Origin: Phenylobacterium sp. RIFCSPHIGHO2_01_FULL_69_31
GTDB lineage: Bacteria > Pseudomonadota > Alphaproteobacteria > Caulobacterales > Caulobacteraceae
Assembly: GCF_001824475.1 (NCBI RefSeq)
Contig: NZ_MHXN01000039.1
Location: 113,708-177,707, forward strand
Length of the DNA stretch: 64,000 bases
Direction: 5' to 3'
The notes under the pieces: generated by a model
What the model saw: the letters and a program-made list of their open reading frames with translations, nothing else
Told to the model about the DNA's origin: nothing
Databases searched by the model: none
Shown: piece after piece, positions 51,843 to 60,586 of the stretch
How positions within the stretch are numbered: position 1 is the first letter of the stretch
How the letters are laid out: every line of letters begins with the position of its first letter
Made by a program: the position numbers and the translations under genes

Positions 51843-54800
51843 TCAGCGCCCGCCTTCGGACAGGTGGAAGACCGCCGCCTGTCCCGCCAGCGCGCCGCCC
51901 AGCAGGATGTCGCCCGGCCGGCTCGCGTCGGCCGCGGTGACGTAGATGTTCGAGCCGGAATCCAGCAGCGTCGGGGCGGACGGCGCCCCCCTTCGGTCCA
52001 GCGTCACCACGAGGCCGGAGAAGGTGCTGGTGAAGGGCAGGACGGCGTAGGGGTTCGCCCGGGCCGCCGCCGCCACGTCGGGACGGCGCAGGGTCACCAC
52101 GTTCTCCTTGCTGGCGGCCACGAACGTCCGGCCTCCCGGCAGGGCGGCCAGCGCCCGCACGTCCGAAGCGCCCAGGCTGTCGTCGCGGTAGAGCGCCCGG
52201 GTCTCCAGGCGGGGCGTGGCCGACAGCACCGTCGCCCGGCCCTCCTGCCCGCAGGCGTCCCAACTGGAGCCCCCCAGCAGAACCGTCCCGTCCGCCTGGC
52301 CCAGCGCCGTGACCACGCCCAGGCCCCGGATCTCCCGCGCCGCCTTGCGCGCGCCCGTCCGGCCATCGCGAAGCTCCAGCCAGGTCACCCGTTCGGTGAG
52401 GCAGTAGGGGGTGTCGTAATCGTCCGGCGGCGTGGGCGGCCGGTCCAGCGGCGGCGCCTGGTTCGTCGTGTAGGTCACCAGCAGGTCGCCGCCCATCGGC
52501 GTGACGGTCGCGTCCGAGAGCTTGAAACCCGGCGGCGCCTCGACCGTGAACAGGGGCTGGGCCGCGAGCGCCTTCGTCAGTTCAAACACATGCAGGCGCC
52601 CGCCGCCGGCCTCGGGCGCGTCCCGCAGATTCAGCTCCCCGACCGCGATCACCGCGGCATCGCCGCCCACCGCCGAGCCGCCCAGGATGAAGGCGTCGAC
52701 CTTCGCCAGGCCCACCCCCTGCCAGGACCCGGCTACCGCGCCGTTCTCATAGGCCTGCACCACCGGCACGTACCGGCCGGCGGGGCCGAGGCGATAGCCG
52801 CCGACGAGGCGTCGTCCGTCCAACTCCACGCCGAAGCGGGACGCCCCACCGGCCCGGTCGTCCTGGCGCCAGATCTCCGCCCCCTCGGCCGTGGCGAGAC
52901 GCACCGCCGCACCATGCCGGCCCCGCACATCGGCGTCGGAGATGAACTGCGTGGCCACGCCCGCCGAGGTGCGCTCGATATCCAGGACCTCCCCGCCCGC
53001 GCGGGTCAGCACCTCCACCGCCCGGAGCGACTTGGCCGGCGGCGCAGCCCGAACCGCCGGACCGCCGTCGCCGAGAACCACGAAGGGCGCCCAGAAGCGC
53101 GGATGTAGGTAGGCCCGCTCGGGTGGGGCGGCCAGGAACCGCCGCTGCGCGTGGGCCAGGGCGTCGGCGGGCCCGACGCCCTCCGCCCGCAGGTCGCCGA
53201 ACAGGTCCGTCACCACGCGCTTTCCCGCTTCCGAGTTCACCGGCCAAAGCGTCGCCAGGGTCGCCGGCACGCCCGCCACGGCAAAGGCGGAGGCCAGGGC
53301 CGGCAGGTCCTGGGCGAACTGGCTCAGGTCGAAGTTCGCGGTGTTGCAGGCCGATAGCGCCACGAACGCGGCGCGCAGGTTCATGTCGGCGATTTCCGAC
53401 GCGGTCAGCAGCCCATCGTCGGCGGGATCCGACGCGTCCACGGGCGTCAGCACCAGGGCCGGCTCGGACAGGCCTTGCAGGTCCTCCCTTATGAGGCCGT
53501 GGGTGGCGAACGACAGGTGGCGGTAGGCGCCCACCATCTCGCCGCGCAGGCCGCGCTCCGTCGCGGCGTCCTGGACGAGGACCCGAGCCGCCCGGAAGCC
53601 CTTGGCCGAGGCTTCCAGCTCGTCCTTGGTCTCAGGCAGGGGCGCCAGCGCATCGAGGCGCGTCCCCCGCAGCAGCAGCCTGGCCGGATCCTCGCCGGCC
53701 TTCGGGCGAAGCACCGGGTCGCCCAGGCCCAGGAAGTCGAAATCGGCAGACACGCCGCGCGCCGTCCGCGCCGCCAGGATCGCCTCGGCCGAACCGGCGT
53801 AGCTGATGGCGTGGCGGCGGACCAGCCAGTCGGCGGCGGCCAGGTCGTAGCCGCCCGCGACCTTCGGCGGCAGGGCGGAGAGCAGCGCCGACAACGGTAG
53901 GGCCGAGCCCGCCACGCCGGAGAGCCACACGATCCGGTCGCCGGGCTTCAGGCAGCTCTCGAACGGGCGGATCATCGCATCGTACAGCCGCACCGACGCC
54001 TCCGCCGGGAACTGGATGTCGAGCCGCTCGGACGGCGCATGGGTGGCGGTCAGGGCCGCCTGCACCAGGCGGGTGTCCAGCCGCACGCGCATGGGATCGC
54101 CGGCCGCGACGCTGTAGGTCGCCGCATCCTTGCGCACGCACATGTAGGCGAAGCCGCCGACCGTGGGCGCCATGGCCAACACGGCCTCGCCCGGCGACAG
54201 CGCCGCCTGCAGCCGCGCCAGCGGCGCCAGCCCGGGCTCGCGCCGCACCCCCGCCTTGGCCGCCTCGGCGTCGGCCCGGGCGATGCGGACGTCGAAGTCG
54301 CGGATCAGCAGCCGGGTCGCCGCATCGTGACTCAGCAGACCCCGCCCCGGCGTGGCCTCCGCAGCGGCCTCCAGCACCTTCTGGATCTGCTCCCGCTCCA
54401 GCCGGTCGCGGCGCGCGCGCAGTCGCAACGCCTGGTGCGCCGTCCGCCGCCCCATCTCGTCCCGCGCCTGGCTGAGCTGGGCCAGGGCGTCGGCGTCGAA
54501 GGTGTGGCCGCTGCGGCCCGCGATCTGCATCAGGTCGAAGGCGACTTCGGCGTCAAGACGGCCATCGCTTCCGATCTCGGCCAGTGTGATCGAGACCAGA
54601 AGCTGGTCCAGGGCGTCCGGCTTGCGCCAGGCCGCCTGCCGCAGGCGCTCGCCCAGGGCGACCATCTCGACCCGCCGCCTAGGACCAGGCTCCAGCGCCA
54701 GCGCGACGCTGGCCTGGCGATAGGCGGCGAACGTGGCGACGCTTCCGGGCGCCGGCTTGAACCCCAGCGGCCGGGACAGCGCCTGCGCCGCCACCGGGTC

Positions 54801-55520
54801 CGCCTGTCCGCCCAGGGTCGCGACCAGGCTCCGCACGACAAGATATGTGACCTCGTCAGGCGTCCCCGGCGCGCGGGCGCCGGCGCCATGGAGCGCCGCG
54901 TCGGGATGCTCCGCCAGGGCCGCGCGGGCGCAGTCCAGGTCACCCAGTCCGGCGCAGACCGCCGCCCGTTGGCTCAGCGCGCGGGCCAGCAGCCGGCGGC
55001 GAACCGGCGGCTCGGCTTCGAGCGTCCGCAGCGCTGTCGTGGCCGTCTCCAACACCCCGGCCGCGCCCTTCAGGTCGCCCAACCGCTCGAGCAGGCTGGC
55101 TTCGGTCAGGCGGTAGGCGATGGTCTCAGGGCTGGCCCCGGGCAGCAGGCGGGCGAGCGCCGGGCCCCCCGCGCGGTAGAGGCCCCAGGCGCGTTCGGTT
55201 CGGTCCGTCTCCACCAGGATCGCCAGCGTCCCGGCCACGGTGGTCGCGAGGAGCATGGGCGCGGCCTCGGGCCGATCGACGGAGGCGACCAGCGAGAGGG
55301 TTCGGTCAAGCACCCCATCCAGCGCCGCCGCCTCGCCGCGCGCCTGCAAGCTCTTCGCGGCGAGGAGCTGGTGGCGGAGATAGGCTGCCCCGTCGGCCGA
55401 GCGTGGCGCCACGGCCTCGCTCGCCATCGAAGGCTGAGCGAGGCCACAGAACACGCTTGTGGCGAGAAGCCATCCGGCTAGGCTCCGCCGCACGAAACAG
55501 TGCCGGGGGACTAGCGTCAT
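51843..55520 (-). CDS. Exported CHAT domain-containing (caspase-like) protein with N-terminal helical repeats and C-terminal beta-rich region
   Basis: Signal peptide SLAGWLLATSVFCGLAQPSMASE; CHAT His/Cys pair YRHLSFATHGLIREDLQGLSEPALVLTP ... AAFVALSACNTANF; VPATLATLWPVNSEAG; SD GGTGGAG upstream of ATG at 55520. Confidence 0.9.
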   Translation of the reverse strand: MTLVPRHCFVRRSLAGWLLATSVFCGLAQPSMASEAVAPRSADGAAYLRHQLLAAKSLQARGEAAALDGVLDRTLSLVASVDRPEAAPMLLATTVAGTLAILVETDRTERAWGLYRAGGPALARLLPGASPETIAYRLTEASLLERLGDLKGAAGVLETATTALRTLEAEPPVRRRLLARALSQRAAVCAGLGDLDCARAALAEHPDAALHGAGARAPGTPDEVTYLVVRSLVATLGGQADPVAAQALSRPLGFKPAPGSVATFAAYRQASVALALEPGPRRRVEMVALGERLRQAAWRKPDALDQLLVSITLAEIGSDGRLDAEVAFDLMQIAGRSGHTFDADALAQLSQARDEMGRRTAHQALRLRARRDRLEREQIQKVLEAAAEATPGRGLLSHDAATRLLIRDFDVRIARADAEAAKAGVRREPGLAPLARLQAALSPGEAVLAMAPTVGGFAYMCVRKDAATYSVAAGDPMRVRLDTRLVQAALTATHAPSERLDIQFPAEASVRLYDAMIRPFESCLKPGDRIVWLSGVAGSALPLSALLSALPPKVAGGYDLAAADWLVRRHAISYAGSAEAILAARTARGVSADFDFLGLGDPVLRPKAGEDPARLLLRGTRLDALAPLPETKDELEASAKGFRAARVLVQDAATERGLRGEMVGAYRHLSFATHGLIREDLQGLSEPALVLTPVDASDPADDGLLTASEIADMNLRAAFVALSACNTANFDLSQFAQDLPALASAFAVAGVPATLATLWPVNSEAGKRVVTDLFGDLRAEGVGPADALAHAQRRFLAAPPERAYLHPRFWAPFVVLGDGGPAVRAAPPAKSLRAVEVLTRAGGEVLDIERTSAGVATQFISDADVRGRHGAAVRLATAEGAEIWRQDDRAGGASRFGVELDGRRLVGGYRLGPAGRYVPVVQAYENGAVAGSWQGVGLAKVDAFILGGSAVGGDAAVIAVGELNLRDAPEAGGGRLHVFELTKALAAQPLFTVEAPPGFKLSDATVTPMGGDLLVTYTTNQAPPLDRPPTPPDDYDTPYCLTERVTWLELRDGRTGARKAAREIRGLGVVTALGQADGTVLLGGSSWDACGQEGRATVLSATPRLETRALYRDDSLGASDVRALAALPGGRTFVAASKENVVTLRRPDVAAAARANPYAVLPFTSTFSGLVVTLDRRGAPSAPTLLDSGSNIYVTAADASRPGDILLGGALAGQAAVFHLSEGGR

Positions 55521-56700
55521 GAAATGGCTCCACCTGGGCGCGATTCTCGCGTCCCTCTCGATCGCATCATACGGATCGGCCCAGGCGCAGGAAGGACGGC
55601 TCGGCGCCGCTGTTCGGACCGGGGCCGGGGGCGCGGCGAAGGGCAAGCTGCCCGCCGGCGCGCCGGACAGCCCGGCGACGGGAGGGCTCGCCTACGGCAA
55701 GGCGCTGGACCGCCTGAAGGCCGACGGCCAGGCGGCCACCCGCGGCGCGACCGAGACCCGTGTCTATGCGCAGGCCTCCCCCGCCGTGGTCATGGTTCTC
55801 GCCAAGGACGGCTTCGGCTCCGGCGTCCTGATCGGCGCCGACGGCAAGATCGTCACCAACCTGCACGTGGTGGAAGATGCCGACGAGGTGGGCGTGGTCT
55901 TCAAGCCCGCCGTGGAGGGCGCCGCCCTGGGCAAGTCCGATGTCCGCCGCGCCAAGGTGCTGCGGCGCGACGAGGTGGCGGACCTGGCCCTGATCCAGGT
56001 GGAGGAGGTTCCCGCCGGGGTGAAGCCGCTGGCCATCGGCAATTCCACCACCGTCCAGGTGGGCGCCGACGTGCACGCCATCGGCCATCCCACCGGCGAG
56101 GCCTGGACCTATACCCGTGGCATCGTCAGCCAGATCCGCCGCGCCTACGCCTGGTCCACCGAGGACAAGATCCCGCACGAGGCCACGGTCATCCAGACCC
56201 AGACCCCGATCAATCCCGGCAACTCGGGCGGCCCGTTGCTGGACGACGACCTCAACGTCCTGGGGATCAACAGCTTCGTCGGCGAGGGCGAGGGCCTGAA
56301 CTTCGCGGTCTCGGCCGAGGACGTGAAGTCGTTCCTGGCCCGCACCCAGGACCGCGTCTCGCGCCCGGCCGCAAAGGCCGCCGCCGAGACCTGCGAGCGT
56401 CAGGTTCTGGAGGAGGGGCGCACCGATGACCCCAAGGGCAAGGAGTTCCTGGTCGACGACAACTGCGACGGTGAGGCCGACTTCCTGCTGATGATCCCGG
56501 ACAGCAAGCGCAGCCCGATCGTGTGGCTGTTCGACGAGGACGGCGACGGCAAGTACGACACCGGCTTCTACGACCACGGACACGACGGGCAGTACGATGT
56601 CGCCCTCTACGATACCGATGCTGACGGCGAGCCCGACATGCGGGGCGACTTCCGCAAGGGCGAGGACGAGCCCTACCGCTGGGAGAAGATCAAGAAGTAG
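55519..56700 (+). CDS. Exported trypsin-like (S1C) serine protease with acidic Asp-rich C-terminus
   Basis: Signal peptide MKWLHLGAILASLSIASYGSAQA; GSGVLIGADGKIVTNLHVVEDA, LALIQVEE, TPINPGNSGGPLLDDDLNVLGINSF; tail DEDGDGKYDTGFYDHGHDGQYDVALYDTDADGEPDM. Confidence 0.93.
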   Translation: MKWLHLGAILASLSIASYGSAQAQEGRLGAAVRTGAGGAAKGKLPAGAPDSPATGGLAYGKALDRLKADGQAATRGATETRVYAQASPAVVMVLAKDGFGSGVLIGADGKIVTNLHVVEDADEVGVVFKPAVEGAALGKSDVRRAKVLRRDEVADLALIQVEEVPAGVKPLAIGNSTTVQVGADVHAIGHPTGEAWTYTRGIVSQIRRAYAWSTEDKIPHEATVIQTQTPINPGNSGGPLLDDDLNVLGINSFVGEGEGLNFAVSAEDVKSFLARTQDRVSRPAAKAAAETCERQVLEEGRTDDPKGKEFLVDDNCDGEADFLLMIPDSKRSPIVWLFDEDGDGKYDTGFYDHGHDGQYDVALYDTDADGEPDMRGDFRKGEDEPYRWEKIKK

Positions 56701-56709
56701 GGCGAGGCG

Positions 56710-57483
56710 TCAGATCCCCGCGTACCACTCGTAGCCGCGGTCGGGCCAGAAGCCGCCCTGGCCGCGGCCGATGCCGTCCAGCGAGGCGACGGCCTCGATC
56801 CGCATGACGTACTTGGCGTGCTTGTAACCCAGCTGGCGCTCGACCCGCAGGCGCAGCGGGTAGCCGTGCCGGACCGGCAGGGTCGCATCGTTCATCTGGT
56901 AGGCGAGGATCGTCTGCGGATGGTAGGCGTCGATCAGGTCGATGCTCTCGTAGTACTTGCCCGCCCCGTCCGTGGCCGACGGGTCCAGGGTGTCGGCGCA
57001 ATGGAAGACGATGTAGCGCGCCTCCGGCTTCAGCTTCGCCCGGTCCAGCAGGGCCGACAGCCGCGCCCCCTTCCACTTGCCGATGGAGGACCAGCCTTCC
57101 ACGCAATCGTGCCGGGTGATCTGGGTCCGCGAAGGCGCGGCCCGCACGTCGGCGAGCGTCAGAGACAACGGCTGGTCCACGAGGCCGCCCACCTGCAGCC
57201 GATAGCTGGCGAAGTTCTCGGCCAGCAGGGCCACATATTCGGGGTCCTGCGGCCGCAGGGTGCCATTGGCCTTGAAGTCGGCGGAGATGTCCGCCGGGGC
57301 GAACTCGCGGGCCAGGGCGTTCCGATCCGTGATCAGGCGCTGGGCCCGCTCGGTCCATTTTTCGGCCACCTTCAGCATGCCGTTGAAGGTGGAGTTGGCG
57401 ACCAGCCGGTCGCAGCCGGCAAGCCAAAGGCCGGCGAGGCTTGCGCCCACGCCCGAAAGCCAGCGGCGGCGATCCAGGCTCAT
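56710..57483 (-). CDS. Molybdopterin-dependent (sulfite oxidase/MsrP-like) oxidoreductase
   Basis: TRHDCVEGWSSIGKWKGARLSALLDRA Mo-ligand Cys motif; LPVRHGYPLRLRVERQLGYKHAKYVMRIE. Confidence 0.92.
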   Translation of the reverse strand: MSLDRRRWLSGVGASLAGLWLAGCDRLVANSTFNGMLKVAEKWTERAQRLITDRNALAREFAPADISADFKANGTLRPQDPEYVALLAENFASYRLQVGGLVDQPLSLTLADVRAAPSRTQITRHDCVEGWSSIGKWKGARLSALLDRAKLKPEARYIVFHCADTLDPSATDGAGKYYESIDLIDAYHPQTILAYQMNDATLPVRHGYPLRLRVERQLGYKHAKYVMRIEAVASLDGIGRGQGGFWPDRGYEWYAGI

Positions 57484-58316
57484 GCGCGGTCTCCGTCGGC
57501 GCCCGTCGCCTCGATGGCATACCGCCCGGTGATCATCGAGCGCATGTTGTTCCAGAAGCCCGAAACCACCACCAGCACCAGGTGGACCGCAACGAAGAGC
57601 ACGATCCCCGTGGCCGCCAGGAAGTGGATCGTCCGCGCCGACTGGCGGCCTCCGAACAGGTCGATGAGCCCCGGCAGGGTCGCGTTGAACCCCGGCGACA
57701 TGGAAAGCCCGGTCGCCACCATCAGCGGCAGCAGGACGACGATCACCAGGAGGTAGGTCAGCTTCTGGATGACGTTGTAGCTGCGTGCGGGCTCGCCCTT
57801 GGGGAACCGCAGGCGGGCGTGCGTGACGATCTCATGCAGGATGTGGCCGGGCCGAAGCTGTGCTCGGCTCGGCAGCAGGTCTTTGGCGATGTGGCCGCGA
57901 GCCAGGCCCCACAGCCAGTAGACCAGTCCGTTGATCACGAAGAGCCAGGCGAAGAAGAAGTGCCACCGCCGCCCGTCGGCCAGCGAGCGGTAGCTGGGGA
58001 TCGTCGCCCAGGCCGGGAAGCCGCGCTGCTCGCGGGCGCCCTCCGCGCCGGACCAGCCGAACAGGCCCGTGGTGTCGAACCGCAGGTCGCCGACCGTGGT
58101 GATCCCGCGCGGCTCGCCGCCCACCTCCACCTTCTTCATTGAGACCCAGGGCTCGGCGAAGGTGGACGCAGCGCCCCAGTAGAGCGCCGGGTGCGCGTTG
58201 AAGATCTGCAGGCCGCTCATCAGCAGCAGGCTGACGGCCAGCACGTTCAGCCAGTGGGTGATCCGCGTCACGCCGGAATGCCGGCAGATCATCACCTTGG
58301 CGGGCTTATCGGCCAT
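57480..58316 (-). CDS. Cytochrome b561-like membrane subunit partner
   Basis: RHSGVTRITHWLNVLAVSLLLMSGLQIF; RWHFFFAWLFVINGLVYWLWG; HFLAATGIVLFVAVHLVLVVVSGFWNNMRSM; overlaps 56710..57483 by ATGA. Confidence 0.92.
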   Translation of the reverse strand: MADKPAKVMICRHSGVTRITHWLNVLAVSLLLMSGLQIFNAHPALYWGAASTFAEPWVSMKKVEVGGEPRGITTVGDLRFDTTGLFGWSGAEGAREQRGFPAWATIPSYRSLADGRRWHFFFAWLFVINGLVYWLWGLARGHIAKDLLPSRAQLRPGHILHEIVTHARLRFPKGEPARSYNVIQKLTYLLVIVVLLPLMVATGLSMSPGFNATLPGLIDLFGGRQSARTIHFLAATGIVLFVAVHLVLVVVSGFWNNMRSMITGRYAIEATGADGDRA

Positions 58317-58426
58317 GGGCTCCTCCGCTGGGGACTGTGACGCGGGTCGGCCCGTTACGCGAGGGCCGGAACGATACCGGCCCGGGGCGCGCTCTTTCTT
58401 TTGACGACATGTGATGGAGCTTCGCC

Positions 58427-58708
58427 ATGGGCGCAGAGAAACCCGCAAACGATGACAAGATTCAGTCCGAAGGCCGCAAGGCCAATGCCGCCCAGCCGCT
58501 GAACGCCGCCGAGCCGAACGCCGGGGCCGAACGCTACCCGCCCACCAGTCGCGACGACGGCGTCGAGGCGCCGGCCGGCGAGCGCCGGAGCTTCGACGCC
58601 GGCGGCAACCCACAGCCACGCCAGGGCGCCGGAGACGGCGGCCCGCCGCCATCGGCGACCGAGGGACGCCTGGGCCCCGGCGGCGATCCGGTGGAGGGCA
58701 AACGCTAG
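58427..58708 (+). CDS. Small polar, probably disordered hypothetical protein
   Basis: 93 aa rich in N/A/G/P/E/R; SD GGAG upstream of ATG. Confidence 0.55.
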   Translation: MGAEKPANDDKIQSEGRKANAAQPLNAAEPNAGAERYPPTSRDDGVEAPAGERRSFDAGGNPQPRQGAGDGGPPPSATEGRLGPGGDPVEGKR

Positions 58709-58761
58709 CCGAACCCGCCGAACCCGCTAAGCTCCCGGCCGCACAGCGGGGGGAGTTCGGC

Positions 58762-59676
58762 GTGACGGCAGTGGAAGTGTGGCGTGGCGGCGTGGCCAGC
58801 TGGGAATGCGACCAGATGGGCCACCTGAACGTCGGCTTCTACGTGGCCAAGTCCATGGAGGCGCTGGCCGGCGTCGCCGCCGAACTGGGCATGCCGGGCG
58901 CCTTCGCGGCCAACGCCGAGGCAACGCTGGTGGTCCGCGAACAGCACATCCGCTTCCTGCGCGAAGCCCGGCCCGGCGCGCCGCTGCACATCACCGGCGG
59001 TGTGCTAGAGATGGGCGAGACCGACGCCCGCATCATGCTGCTGATGCACCACCAATCGGGGGAGCTGGCCGCCAGCTTCCAGACCGTGGTCGCGCACGCC
59101 ACCGCGCGCGACGGCCGGGCCTTCCCCTGGCCGGACCGCATCCGCGCCCGGGCCGAGACGCTGCAGACGGACGTCCCCGCCAGTGCCGCGCCGCGCTCCA
59201 TCGGCCTGGCGCCGGTCGAGACGCAGGCCAGCCTCGCCCGCGCCGACCAACTGGGCCTGCCGCGAACTGGCCTCGGCGTCATCGACGCCCGCGACTGCGA
59301 CGCCTTCGGGCGCATGCGCACCGAGACCTTCATGCACCGGCTGTCGGACGGCATCCCGCACTTCTTCGCCGGGCACCGCCCGGGCGCGGTTGATCCGGAC
59401 CGGAAGGTTGGGGGCGCGGCCCTGGAATACCGGCTGATCCACCACGCCTGGCCCCGGGCCGGCGATCGGCTGGAGCTGAGGTCCGGCTCCGCGGGGGGCG
59501 ACCCGCGGTTCCGCCGGCTGGTCCACTGGCTGCTCGACCCCGACACCGGCCGCCCCTGGGGCAGCGCCGAGGCCATCGCCGTCTCCTTCGATCTGGAGAC
59601 CCGCAAGCTGATCACCCTCTCGGACGCGGAGTTCGCCCGGGTGGAAGCCGACGCGGTGCAGGGGCTGGGACTTTAG
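58762..59676 (+). CDS. Double hot-dog acyl-CoA thioesterase family protein
   Basis: WECDQMGHLNVGFYVAKSMEALAGV and second repeat VIDARDCDAFGRMRTETFMHRLSDGIPHFF. Confidence 0.85.
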   Translation: MTAVEVWRGGVASWECDQMGHLNVGFYVAKSMEALAGVAAELGMPGAFAANAEATLVVREQHIRFLREARPGAPLHITGGVLEMGETDARIMLLMHHQSGELAASFQTVVAHATARDGRAFPWPDRIRARAETLQTDVPASAAPRSIGLAPVETQASLARADQLGLPRTGLGVIDARDCDAFGRMRTETFMHRLSDGIPHFFAGHRPGAVDPDRKVGGAALEYRLIHHAWPRAGDRLELRSGSAGGDPRFRRLVHWLLDPDTGRPWGSAEAIAVSFDLETRKLITLSDAEFARVEADAVQGLGL

Positions 59677-60545
59677 GCGGTCATCTCGAGCAGCAGGTCG
59701 CGGACCAGCTCGGGCCGTTCCATGGGCAGGAAGTGGCTCGCGCCCGCGATCACCTCGATGCGGAAGCGGCCGGTGGCCTCGAGCTCGGCCTGGCCCTCCT
59801 CCAGCCGCGCGGTCGAGCCGTGCTCGGCCCGCAGGATCCGCACCGGGCACTGCGTCGCCCGGAAGGCGGCCCAGGGATCGTAGTTGTGGGTGCGGAAATT
59901 CGACGCCTCCCAGGCGGGCGTGCAGGTCAGGGTGACCTGGCCGTCGCCGCTCTCCCGGAAGCCCGCTTCCACATAGTCGGCGAGCTGCTCCGGCCGCCAG
60001 CTGCGGAAGGCGCCGCGGCCGGTATAGGCCTCCACCGCCGCCGCCTTGCTCGGGAACAGCGCCCGCCGGCGCAGGGCGCCCTCGGCCAGCGGATTGTCGC
60101 CCATGGCGGAAGGCCGCTGGGACGGCGTGAAGACCACCGGGTCGAACAGGGCCAGGCCCTTCACCCGCTCCGGCGCGGCCGCGGCGGCCAGCAGACTGGA
60201 CGTCCCACCCATGGAATGGCCGGCCAGCACCACCGGCCCCCGGGTCTCCGCAGCCAGCAGGGCCAGCAGGTCGTCCCGGAACTCGTCCCAGCCCGCCCGG
60301 CCCTCGACCACGGCGGGAAGCGTGCTCGCCCCGTGGCCGCGCAGGTCGATCGCCAGGATGCGCAGGCGCGCAGCCAGCGGGGCCAGGATGGTGCGATAGG
60401 TGCGGCCGTTGAAGCCGTTGGCGTGGGAAAAGACCACGTCTGCCGGGCGCTCCGGCGGACCGAAGTCCAGCACCGCCATCTCGCCGCCCCGCGCCGGCAG
60501 CGCCACCCGCCGCGCCCGCGGCTCATACCCGACCATCGCATTCAT
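59673..60545 (-). CDS. Alpha/beta hydrolase
   Basis: FSHANGFNGRTYRTIL; VVLAGHSMGGTSSLLAA; ASHFLPMERPELV. Confidence 0.93.
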   Translation of the reverse strand: MNAMVGYEPRARRVALPARGGEMAVLDFGPPERPADVVFSHANGFNGRTYRTILAPLAARLRILAIDLRGHGASTLPAVVEGRAGWDEFRDDLLALLAAETRGPVVLAGHSMGGTSSLLAAAAAPERVKGLALFDPVVFTPSQRPSAMGDNPLAEGALRRRALFPSKAAAVEAYTGRGAFRSWRPEQLADYVEAGFRESGDGQVTLTCTPAWEASNFRTHNYDPWAAFRATQCPVRILRAEHGSTARLEEGQAELEATGRFRIEVIAGASHFLPMERPELVRDLLLEMTA

Positions 60546-60586
60546 GCATGCTTCCTATCGCGCTGACGCCGCGAGAGGAAACCCGC

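Noticed and set aside
51843-58316. CHAT-gasdermin type anti-phage system
   Set aside because: No gasdermin-like or other small pore-forming ORF is adjacent, and both proteases have export signals; retained only as an unusual protease pair.
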